DNA of 64,000 bases from assembly GCA_023238725.1 (NCBI GenBank), contig CM041531.1:16948643-17012642 (forward strand). The letters are read 5' to 3'. Position 1 is the stretch's first letter, and the number at the start of each line of letters is the position of its first letter. The stretch is from Scortum barcoo. Taxonomy: Eukaryota > Chordata > Actinopteri > Centrarchiformes > Terapontidae. Below are positions 36,501 to 44,634 of this stretch, one piece after another. The notes under the pieces are model-generated. The model did no database searches. It was given only the letters and a program-made list of their open reading frames with translations, and was not told where the DNA came from. The position numbers were made by a program, and so were the translations under genes.

Positions 36501-39218
36501 TGATGGCGGTGAGTGGATCATTTCTGCTCGGTAGCTATTTGTCACTGTGCTTGTGGTTGATGAGGGTTGCACTATTGGCAGTTGGCAGCACCGATGGTCC
36601 CATAATCACAATCGAGAGTATACTCATGGGTAAAATGACATTCGTACAAGGGTTATTAACACATTTTTAACGTTTGAACATTACCTTCATTCTTCCAGAT
36701 TTAAGTAAAAATAAGATCACAGGAGACTAGAGGAAATGCTGCCAAATAACTCCCTGATTCCCACAAGAACTAGCGTGGCCCACTTTTTGGAAATGAGCGT
36801 AACGGTTGGAACAAGTCTTCAACTGGTTGAATTTCCTGTTCAAACTACCTGTTGTAGGAGGAACTACTGGGAGCTTTTAGTTTTTATTAAAATCTCCCTT
36901 CACAGGGTGTAGGTTGTGGAGTTGATCCCTGCTGGCTGGATCACAGCCAGGGTTCATCCACAGTTCAGTCAGGTAGATTGTTCACTCGCAGTTCATCCTG
37001 AGTTCATCCAGGGAGGGGGAGTAAACCCACAAAGACTGGCAAATTTCTCCCCATGGTCAATATTCCAAGGTTAATACCCTGTGTCAATTTATTGACATAG
37101 CGTGACTTTCTCTGTCTTCTCTTTTGCAGACATGGTGGAAATACGTGAGTGTTTCTATTTTCAAATTAAGCCCTGCTGTTTTTTTTTTGTTTTCTTTTCT
37201 TTTTTGCTGTTTTTGTTTTTCACTCCTTGTTTGTTTGGCGTCATAATGGACAGACACCACACTTATTGGTAGAGTATAAGTGATAGAACCATGATAGTGA
37301 TAAAAACCATGGCGAAATTTGTTCACTTTGTGCTGCAGTTCACAAAAAGCTCTTAGCACTGCTGCTCAATTTTCTGGACTCTGACAGTATTATTAATCTC
37401 ATTCATACTGAATGCTGCGTTCATGCCATGCGCCTTGCTCAAGGGCATCTCAAGTTGTTGAGAGAGAGGGGGCAGCATCTCTCGTTCACTTTCTTTGCTT
37501 GGAAAATAAAACCTTTTTTCTATGTTGTTGGGTTAAGTCCTTGAACTAAATAACATCTAAACAACATATCTATTTTTCATACACCCTGGTGTTACTGTCC
37601 ATGCCAGGTTTGGGGCTCTAAAGGAATGTAGCAGTGGGTCATGATTTCCAAATTCACTGTTGCTCTGCCTTTTTTGATGTTTTGAAAGATGTGATGCTTA
37701 AGCAATGCCCTGCTTTGCCTTCACACATGGCCATACACCCTTAGAGTGGGATGTCCTGTACTTCTGCTGGTTAGAAAACAGCTGTGGTGGAGCAGCTGGG
37801 CTTTGATGTCTTGGTCAACCACTGGCAAAGCCCTGACATCCCCAAGTTGCTGTCATTCCACCTATTGATGATGATGGCAGATTTACCATCGAAAATTATC
37901 CAAAATATTTAAGGCTGTGCATCCTTTATTCCAGTCAGAGGTACACAAAAGCAGCCCCGTCATAGCACACATTCTTTTTTCCTCTGAAATTACATCAGAT
38001 TTGACTGACTTTGAGCTTTTAACTTTGGGCTCAACTCTGATGTAGGAACTTCTAGGACCAGCTCCACTGCTGGGGATACTACACAGGGGATGTTCTAGGG
38101 TTTTTTGACCCGACAAAATATATGTTTTATGTAGTATGGAAAGCTCATTGGCCTTGGAGGCAATGCTGATGACATGCTGATGACTTCAACTTATGTTGGA
38201 GCAGATAATATAGTCCCCAATCTTCCCTTCTTCTGTTCTTGGTTTTCTTTGAAAATGGAGTATTGTTCTCAGTACAGCCCTGTTTGCATTGCTTCATGCA
38301 CACATGGACGGATGCAAAGCCAGACAAAGCTGCCATGCCTTCTTATGATTGCCACAGTAAGCTATGATTGGAAAATCACTGCCTGTAGGGGTTTAAGGGA
38401 CGGCCATTTATTTGTCTGCCTTTTTTGTGGCATTATTGCCTTTATAGCAGACAGAAAAATGAAGGGAGGGATACAGGGTTATGACATGGAACAAAGGAAC
38501 CCGATTTCACTGAAACAGTGACATAGCAGCCATGTGGGATCCACTTTAACCATTGGCATCAGGACACCTCTGATTTTAGTCACTTGATTTAATGCATTCT
38601 TTTTTCAACCCCTAACTTACCAGCAATAGTGTAAAACACGTTTTCCACCCCGATGGCCGCTGATGTGTGAGTGTTTGTGAAGCGGTGAGTGCAGTCATAT
38701 TGCTGGAACGATGCTCTGGCCGGGTCTCACGCTGCTTCGTAAATCTCCTGTGTGTGATGTGTGGCTTGGCCTCAGGCTGTTGTGGCAGCCTCACCGTTGA
38801 CGGCTTAAACAAAGTAGGCTGGTCTGATCTCTGACCTTCATCAGAGTCTTCTTCCATCTCCATATGAGGCCATTCTTTCTAATCAGCCATGGATTATAAA
38901 GTTGTAGCATGGCCAGGAGCGGAGATGGATGGAGGGCGACCGTGTAGCAGGCTGCATTTGGCAGGCAGCGGCACACACACACACACACGCATACACGCAC
39001 ACTCACACAGCTTCCGGGAGCGAGGCAGGTGAGGGAGAGGTGTTTAGGTGATGAGAGTGTGAAACATTATAGCAGCGGTGTGTGAGGGAGTTCAGGCGTG
39101 GAAGAGAGACTGACAGGCTGACTGATACTAATGCTGCTGAGGAGAGAGGAGGGCAGAGGGAGGAGAGGAGAGAGGGATGAAGGCTGGGGAGGAGGGACAG
39201 AGAGATGGTAGTTAAGGA

Positions 39219-39298
<80 letters not shown>

Positions 39299-41996
39299 CA
39301 ATGTACTTTAGTGTACCATATGTGTCTTAGCCAGTGGCAGCCAGTCTACCATGTGGACATTAATTTCTCCACAATTACTCTCTGATGTCCTGGCTGGAGG
39401 CCTCAGACTGGAGTTTCCCTGACACCAGCTCATCCCGTTTGATGGCTCCGTCTCTGTCCTCCTCTTCTTACACTCCCCAGCTCTCTGCTGCTTGCCAAAA
39501 CTCTTGTTTGCAGAGATGTGATGTGTAGCATTTTGACATCAACAAATGGATTTCAGGATCACTTTGAGACATTAATATGACTGCTGTAGGCTTTGGAGCT
39601 GACCTGAGTCCAGCAGGCTCCAGTTCTGTCTGAAAATTCAGGTCAGATTTTTTTTAGATAAAGATGTCAAGTTTGAGGGTTTTTATTTTTTTTCAGCTGA
39701 TTTCATTTCACCCAATTTAACATTTGGTGCTCTTGGCTGTGTGAACTTTTTTTCATTTCTGCTTGTATAATTGTCTATAATTCTAAAGCAGCTTGTTTTA
39801 ATTAGTCTGTGTTTTTGTGTATGTACAAGCACAGGGATGAATTGGTGCAATTAGAATAAAAAAATCCACATTGTCTTTTCTGACACTTTCATCTGAGGTT
39901 TTAAGTCTGGATAGAAGTCATAGAAGTTTTTTCTTTTAATCAACCTTGACAGGTAACATACTTGAGTGCGCATTCAAGGCTTTGACTAAAAGAGTTCAGT
40001 CTCTTGGCCTAAAAATACATTGTTTATCAGTAAAGCTTTAAATGGCACAAAACTGGGGTGAGGTGAGGTTTTTCCCTTTTATATCAATCCACATCTGTGA
40101 CGGGGCACAATTTCAGTCCATGTCAAGAGATTTAACATGTATTCAATACTCAGGAAAACATCAAGAAAATCAAGAATCAGAAAAAAAAGAGTAGCGCAGT
40201 TATTTACAAGTGTCAATATAAAAAGAGAGACACACAAATGAGGAAAGCACAGATGAATATTTTTAACTGGCAACGAGCTCTATCAAAAAACATTAATGAA
40301 ACCATTTGGCTTTGTGGAGATATTTACTGTAAATTGGGGTGGGAGTAAACCACAGCCATTAAACGTGTATTCTCATTTGCAGCCACTGATTCCTGGTTTG
40401 TGTTTGTGTGTCGCAGATCGGCCGACGCCGTCAGAAGGTGATTCAGGCCGACCAGATGAAGACACATTTGGGGTGAGTTCTCTCCTTAATGATGTTGACG
40501 AAACAGCTGCTAAAAATGTCGCCCATGGACTCAACAGAGAGCTCAACACAAATCTGAACTGCGTCGTATTTGTCAAAGGGCCCTTGTAGGAGGTTTGCGC
40601 TGTTTGTTGACGTGCAGCACTGAGGCACAAAGACTACAATGCACCAAGCACTGTCCCAGTTATTTTTCAAAGTTGTATGTTTGGACACTAATGATGTTGA
40701 CGATGGCAACACTGTCCTACAGTGTGTGCAGCTGTTTTGAAATGTTATGTAATATGGGGATTCTGTACATTTTTTTAGTGAATTATTTCACTGTAGTTCA
40801 GTATAAAGATATGCTACCACTGAGCTGTGAACAAGGACTTTTCATTTTTATTTTATTAGATTTTTTTTTTTTATTTAACCTATAATCCCACATACCAATG
40901 AAATCCACTAATGAAATGCTTCTTAGCCCACTGCCCTGTAGGTAGAGAGGTGGTCAGCTGGACAGTGTGACAATGTGCATCTTACATTAGAAGCAATGAG
41001 CACAGTCTTGAATTAATCCTTTACACTTTTGTTCTTTTGTTTTTGGTGTTAGAAAGGCTAAAAGAAATAAATAAATAATACACCACCCTCCAAACTCTCA
41101 AAACGTCCCCATGCACACCGCCTCAACATATGGAGCAATCCCAAGCTTGACAGGCTTGCCATGCCCACGTATGGACCATTTTCTCAGCAGACATTTTGAC
41201 ATGTCACCGCAGGAAAAGCACAGGTGAAAGAATTTCAGTTAACGATGGCTCATTTCCATCACGTCTTCCAATAAGCCATACCAGTGAGCCGGCGTGCACA
41301 AATACCTGGACCCGTGAGGCTGCTCACTTAAATTTAATTTTAAATCGCTTTTACCGGTGCTTCTCTTGCTAAGACAAGCCAACGCTGAGAAAAAAAGCTT
41401 TAATTGGTTGTTAAGCTATGATGATGAAGATGCTTCGGGGGAGGGATTTAGTGAACGGTCAGTGGCACAATATTAATGTGTTATTATATTTCCTTTTTGA
41501 TGTAATAAGAAAACAAGCATTAATTGGATTATTCAACATATTGCATTAAATATGAGATCATTAAACCCTTTTGGCAATGACAACAAGCAGCTGTTTTGTC
41601 CCCCCCAAACTGCACTAAGACTGTAGACTGTCTGCCTGTAGATGAGGATCACATTTAAATTACATTCTGTCAACTGGAATACATCACAGCCAAGGCAGGT
41701 GTTTAACTTTTTTTTCCAGACTGCTGTAATCTATGAGAAAGCAGTAGTCACAATCTAGTGGATTAAACTCTGATTTGCTGTATTGAACGTGATCATTAAT
41801 TCAGAAAGCATTACGAACGCAGTCCTCTGATCACTGCCTGAGTCTGATACAATGTTATGCTTTTTTTTTTTTCTTTTCTCTCCCGCCGCTTAGGTTTCCA
41901 TTGCTGTGGGTTTGGCGGGCTTCGCTTGTGTCCTCCTCCTCGTCCTTTTTGTTCTCATCAACAAATATGGCCGGCGCTCCAAATTCGGTATGAAAG
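12458..41996 (+). CDS. ntrk3: ntrk3 (TrkC neurotrophin receptor), partial, eight internal exons
   Basis: This is the extracellular and transmembrane part of a Trk receptor tyrosine kinase, the plasma-membrane receptor for neurotrophin-3 in neurons. Eight exons join in phase to 332 whole codons. They give an LRR (local residues 1-23), the LRR C-terminal cap (24-75), Ig-C2 domain 1 (76-169), Ig-C2 domain 2 (170-266), an acidic stalk with a microexon (267-298) and a membrane helix (about 302-320). TrkC rather than TrkB is shown by CDIRWIQLW, LPEISVSH, GSGSPLPEVDW, CIAENVVGM, NPTH.NNGNYTL and INKYGRRSKFGMK. TrkB has different residues at the LRR cap, Ig1 and membrane segments. Sequons fall at N93, N99, N134, N139, N161 and N242. 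All seven internal introns are GT-AG. Missing are the signal peptide, LRR N-cap, earlier LRR exons, the juxtamembrane docking region and the kinase. The a or b paralogue cannot be decided. Family assignment rests on remembered family features, not on a search. Confidence 0.95.
13988..14012 (+). repeat. ATT microsatellite
   Basis: Eight uninterrupted TAT/ATT triplets. Confidence 0.9.
21972..21999 (+). repeat. ATT microsatellite
   Basis: About nine ATT triplets after a CATTAT start. Confidence 0.9.
26319..26473 (+). CDS. ntrk3: ntrk3 exon: LRR C-terminal cysteine cap
   Basis: This 155-nt exon follows an acceptor at 26317-26318 and ends before GTAAGA. It completes the CT|G leucine from the previous exon and ends on the first base of an Asp codon. 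It encodes local residues 24-74, with the LRRCT cysteines at 32, 34, 57 and 74 in the order CxCDIRW, LYC, NC. The CDIRW and LYC blocks are typical of TrkC. The cap shields the end of the LRR solenoid before the Ig domains. The sequence just before the exon is open in the same frame, so a naive ORF runs from 26263 through the exon into the intron. Only 26319-26473 is the exon. Confidence 0.95.
26478..26757 (+). repeat. Polypurine (GGA/GAA-rich) tract at the exon donor
   Basis: About 280 nt are nearly all G and A on the + strand, with one short pyrimidine break near 26530-26541. It starts four bases past the exon end. Long homopurine runs can form triplex DNA, and purine-rich RNA near a donor can bind SR proteins. 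Both statements are general knowledge, not shown here. Confidence 0.88.
26865..26899 (+). repeat. GT microsatellite
   Basis: GT dinucleotides passing into TATGTGTATGTGG, inside the 584-bp intron. Confidence 0.88.
27058..27200 (+). CDS. ntrk3: ntrk3 exon: first half of Ig-C2 domain 1
   Basis: This 143-nt exon starts after a GT-rich acceptor (tgtgtgtttcag). It completes Asp75 and ends exactly on a codon (CTG) before GTCAGA. Local residues 76-122 begin LPEISVSH and include the B-strand cysteine C98 (VSCNGSGSPLP) and the core tryptophan W110 (VDW), both hallmarks of an Ig fold. Sequons are N93-V-T and N99-G-S. The donor has C at +3, weaker than the other donors in this gene. A CA repeat starts within about 25 nt of it, at 27224. 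Confidence 0.93.
27208..27239 (+). repeat. CA repeat just inside the weak donor
   Basis: CACAC-rich run, pure from 27224 to 27239, beginning 8 nt after the exon end at 27200. Confidence 0.9.
27545..27755 (-). repeat. Dispersed repeat family B, copy 2 (inverted)
   Basis: In + orientation it reads cttgagtaaaagtgcagaag, then gatgcatcgatgtgtag and gaagctggttgaggtggagt. The reverse complement matches the gagctccacct...cagctacaat...catgcat block of the 47140 copy. Confidence 0.72.
29718..29859 (+). CDS. ntrk3: ntrk3 exon: second half of Ig-C2 domain 1
   Basis: This 142-nt exon lies between a tccctag acceptor and GTGAGT. It starts in phase 0 and ends on the first base of a Phe codon. Local residues 123-169 contain INLTLFNISRDDNNFQLTC, with the F-strand cysteine C151 that pairs with C98, and CIAENVVGM, nearly identical to TrkC as I know it. 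Sequons are N134-L-T, N139-I-S and N161-S-S. An antisense open stretch over this exon (29661-29960) is a shadow. Confidence 0.94.
32860..33120. promoter_or_regulatory. Candidate conserved intronic element with TAATTA, octamer and SOX-like words
   Basis: Non-repetitive sequence contains TAATTA (33067-33072), the POU octamer ATGCAAAT (33079-33086) and CATTGT (33097-33102) within 36 bp. A homeodomain, POU and SOX grouping is typical of neural enhancers in general. Conservation and activity cannot be judged from one sequence. Confidence 0.3.
33763..33780 (+). repeat. CT microsatellite
   Basis: Nine CT units in a wider pyrimidine-rich region (33745-33890). Confidence 0.88.
34365..34985 (+). repeat. 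Dispersed repeat family A, copy 2 (longest)
   Basis: It shares with copy 1 tagtccagactgaaa.atc, gactttggtgatc.cctgact, gcgccaccataaggttgacat and gatggattgccatgaa. It extends into cataccagtgtgct, ctaaacataagc and aagcacagtctcacagagc, which is the 3' part of the family. Confidence 0.78.
36194..36508 (+). CDS. ntrk3: ntrk3 exon: Ig-C2 domain 2, the ligand-binding domain
   Basis: This is the largest exon here at 315 nt, between ttctctgcag and GTGAGT. It encodes local residues 170-274. The Ig domain has cysteines C187 (DTCIEF) and C229 (EGCLTF), the core W202 (LRWF), and NPTHINNGNYTL followed by GHFL. In the Trk family this membrane-proximal Ig domain (d5) makes the main neurotrophin contacts, and TrkC uses it for NT-3. 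The exon ends in an acidic run of five D/G residues rather than the longer Pro/Ser stalk of mammalian TrkC, so the juxtamembrane stalk diverges. It ends in phase 1, before the microexon. Confidence 0.96.
36509..37129 (+). other. ntrk3: ntrk3 intron, 621 bp, before microexon
   Basis: This is a short GT-AG intron. Its 3' end (37107-37129) is a strong pyrimidine tract ending TTTTGCAG. A local cluster of AGTTCATCC-like words lies at 36951-37012. No gene was seen. Confidence 0.8.
37130..37144 (+). CDS. ntrk3: ntrk3 microexon (15 nt) in the juxtamembrane stalk
   Basis: Fifteen bases (ACATGGTGGAAATAC) lie between a strong pyrimidine tract ending TTTTGCAG and a consensus GTGAGT donor. The exon is phase 1 on both sides. 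Inclusion turns the junction Asp + Arg into Asp-Met-Val-Glu-Ile-His-Arg, and skipping leaves Asp-Arg in frame. It sits where Trk genes carry a very short, alternatively used exon just outside the membrane. A TGC lies between the pyrimidine tract and the AG, the context reported for SRRM4-dependent neural microexons. U-rich and TGCTG motifs follow at 37168-37215. Sequence alone cannot show that it is used. Confidence 0.75.
38972..39007 (+). repeat. CA microsatellite (interrupted)
   Basis: CA run interrupted by CGCATACACG. Confidence 0.88.
39219..39294 (+). repeat. Long CA microsatellite
   Basis: About 38 CA units with one CT interruption at 39244-39246. It is the longest CA tract in the window and follows a GA-rich segment (39137-39206). 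Confidence 0.95.
40417..40472 (+). CDS. ntrk3: ntrk3 exon: extracellular juxtamembrane stalk
   Basis: This 56-nt exon lies between tgtgtgtcgcag and GTGAGT. It completes His280 (or Asp if the microexon is skipped), ends in phase 0 and encodes RPTPSEGDSGRPDEDTFG. The terminal EDTFG followed by VSIAVGLA matches the TrkC stalk-membrane junction. The region is short, hydrophilic and rich in Pro, Asp and Glu, as expected for the flexible stalk. An open frame continues past the donor to about 40589 but is intron sequence. Confidence 0.92.
40473..41893 (+). other. ntrk3: ntrk3 intron, 1.4 kb, stalk to membrane helix
   Basis: This GT-AG intron includes a non-repetitive block at about 41230-41590 rich in TTAATT-type words that might be a conserved element. 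No other gene was seen. Confidence 0.88.
41894..41996 (+). CDS. ntrk3: ntrk3 exon: transmembrane helix and first cytoplasmic residues
   Basis: This 103-nt exon lies between cttttctctcccgccgcttag and GTAAGT. Local residues 299-332 hold a hydrophobic run (AVGLAGFACVLLLVLFVLI), then NKYGRRSKFGMK, a basic stop-transfer segment typical of TrkC. It ends in phase 1, where the exon starting with the GPVAV-type juxtamembrane sequence should follow. That exon is not recognised in the remaining 22 kb. If the intron were retained, the frame would add 14 residues after the junction Gly and stop at TAG 42043-42045. Confidence 0.96.
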
Positions 41997-43069
41997 GTAA
42001 GTCTACACAAATAGTCAGACACGAAGATAGGCAGGCAGACAGTTAGCTTTTTTTTTCGTCTTTCTGCCAGTTGCATCATTGTGCAGACTCCATTCCCCCA
42101 GATAATCTTCTTTTCAAAACCTTTGTTCACCAGAGAAACATACATATGCAGCTACTGTAGAAGTCCTACTTCTTCCTGCGTGTTTACAGAGTCACTACTT
42201 CACTTAAGACATATGCTCCAGAGGAGTCATTTGAAAAAATAAAGCTTTTTCTCCTTTTGCAATGGATGATTAATTGTCTTGGAGGCCGACTTAAGTTTCG
42301 AGCTGCGCTGTGCTCCACATAGTTGATTCCCACTAAAGGCTATAGATTTGTAATCCCCCATACAAATGCACACAAAGAGACAACTGGATCAATACTTAAA
42401 GGCAGCATGCATGCAAACAAGGTCTATGCACTGTACATGCACCTCATACATTCACTGTGTCCGTATATGTAAAGCGTTTGCAAAGGGGATCCTGAATTAA
42501 TTAGTGGACTCGGTGCTGTCGATCATGCCGGGGAATTCAATAGGATTAATGTGGCTTTTGTGCATGCTGAGCTTTCATTTTGTGTCAGCTCCAGGTTTTG
42601 CTTGTCTCTCTGGCGTTGGCGTTGTCGAAGAGGCCAAAGCCTTCGTAGAGCCTGATCTAGGAACAGGGAGCAGAGGAGAGAGGAGAGGACGGTAGCGCCT
42701 CAGGTCCTGTGGTTCAAGTTCAGGTGGCCCAGCTGCAGCTCTTATCAGTTGGCAGGCTGAGTAGAGGCATCCGCATCGTGTTTGGTGGTTTGCGGTGGGT
42801 GAGCTTGTGTATCAAAACACACGCACCTGTGTCTCTCTCTGACAAGGTGTGTGGATTGAAGCATATGATCCTACTCATTATATACTATTATATATATTCT
42901 GCTTATTCTCTCTATATAGATATTCTTCCTCTCTGCTGATTTTGTTCAAATTCCATCTGAACGCTTCTGTTATTTCTAGCATTCGTCGCTTTTTTCCCTT
43001 TAATCAGAATAGCTTCTAACAGCATGCCACCGTGACCCAACACCTCAAACCATGCATGTTCTTCATTTC

Positions 43070-43300
43070 ATAAAGTAGCATTAGCCGCCGCCACCCCTTA
43101 ATTAGCTACTTTACAGGATTAGAGTTCGTTACTTACCTCAGTAAAGAACTCTCCGCTGTAATTATTTAGGGGGTGGCAATTATTGCATTGGCCTAAAGCT
43201 GGCTCTAATCAAGGATGAGTCTTATAGTTAATGAGGCTTTACAGACATGTTTGTAATGTCATGGCAAGTCATATGAATATGAGCCGTGTTAACAAACTGG
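43070..43300. promoter_or_regulatory. Candidate conserved intronic element with homeodomain-type sites
   Basis: Repeat-free block with TTAATTA (43098-43104) and TAATTA (43159-43164), several more TAAT cores and balanced composition. It lies 1.1 kb after the membrane exon donor. It is regulatory by inference only. Confidence 0.25.
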
Positions 43301-44611
43301 CTCGACACAGAGAAAACAAAGTCACAAATCCTGATCAAAAATGAAAGATAATAATAAAGATTATAAGAATAAGAGATCACATACAGTGTGTCATGGTGTT
43401 TGACCCTAATGATGATGGTTCAGTGTGTTTCTTACTCCTTTTTATCTAAAGCACCTTTACATGGTAGATGACCATGCATTTTACATACAACAGAGTTGTT
43501 TCATATTTATAGTATCCACAGCCATAAGCAAACCATGTAAAAGGAATCTGTGATACAGCACTGCCTTACTTTTACACTTGCATCAAATAAATAGAAGCAC
43601 TACCTCATATTTCTGGTTGCACTGAGAATGTAGCGTGTTTAATGCTCAGAGCACCCAGTGTTACTTCAACTCTTCGCAAAAGGGTGCTTCAAATGTCGTT
43701 TCAGTACTCTCCAAGCAGGAGCGGTGGAGAGCGTAATTCATCTCCTAGATGGCAAGGTCCAAAGTCCTCTTGGTCACTATAAGACGTTGTTTAAAAATTG
43801 CATCCCAGGGCTATCTCGCAATTCTCCAGCAGCACCCACTGTTTCATACAACATGTTAAGATTGCCCGCTTTGCTCAGGGGCACCTCGACATTTTCTGTC
43901 AAAAGATCGAAATCATTCTTCATCATTTTTCCCTTCTCTGATTTTTCTTCCAAAGGAATTTGAGCTTAGCTGCCTTGTTCAAGGTAACAAATCGTTGTAT
44001 GAATTACTATAATCGTGCAGGAAAAGAGGTATTTTGAAGGCTGAGCAAATTGCCAGACTGAGGCTTTTTTTAACATTACATTCAGTATTATTTGGAGCAT
44101 GTACTGCAGTGCAGACAGAAATTTACCACTGTTTCTGCGCTCTTCTGTCATATAATTGTCTTCATGTAATGTTCAGCTAATAAGAGACCTTGATATTAGC
44201 ATTGCTGTGGTTCCTCATCTCATTTTCTGTCAGGTAGGAGGTTGCATCACCGGACTGTGTGTGCTGTACATAAGCCAGATCAGCTTGAACAGAGATGCAG
44301 CTGTCACTGTGAGTGACTGAAGGTATAAAAGACTTAAAGAGAGGTGATGTCAGTGTGCACTCTTTCAGGACCTCACGCTGCTCTGTACAAAGGCCTGATT
44401 TGTCCATTGTGTGTGTGTGTTATCCCCTCCCACTCTTGTTCTGGAGAATCAGCTGGAAGGCCTGAAGAAGTCATTACCTTTGGATGGAACCATAATGGAT
44501 TTTTGCTCCACTAAATCACTGTGGCTCTTTTGGCTGTTGGAGTTTGATCATCGACCGTTTCTGGGCATCCAATAAAAATTCAGTTTTTATTTTTTTCCTT
44601 TATGTGGCTAG

Positions 44612-44634
44612 AGTGTGTGTGTGTGTGTGTGTGT
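44612..44634 (+). repeat. GT microsatellite
   Basis: About eleven GT units, with more GT-rich sequence to 44665 and again at 44808-44840. Confidence 0.88.

Larger units (their letters stand above)
37145..40416 (+). other. ntrk3: ntrk3 intron, 3.3 kb, after microexon
   Basis: This intron opens with GTGAGT followed by a T-rich stretch with TGCTG at 37168-37230. It then contains CA repeats at 38972-39007 and a long one at 39219-39294, the latter flanked by GA-rich sequence. The open frames at 39003-39294 on the minus strand are the CA repeat read in different frames. Confidence 0.82.

Noticed and set aside
39003..39294. Cys/Val repeat 'proteins' on the minus strand
   Set aside because: These are the CA microsatellite translated in several frames.
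12458..41996. Identity as ntrk2 (TrkB) or ntrk1 (TrkA)
   Set aside because: The LRR cap, Ig1 and membrane segments match TrkC-type motifs (CDIRWIQLW, LPEISVSH, INKYGRRSKFGMK) and not the TrkB or TrkA counterparts as I know them.
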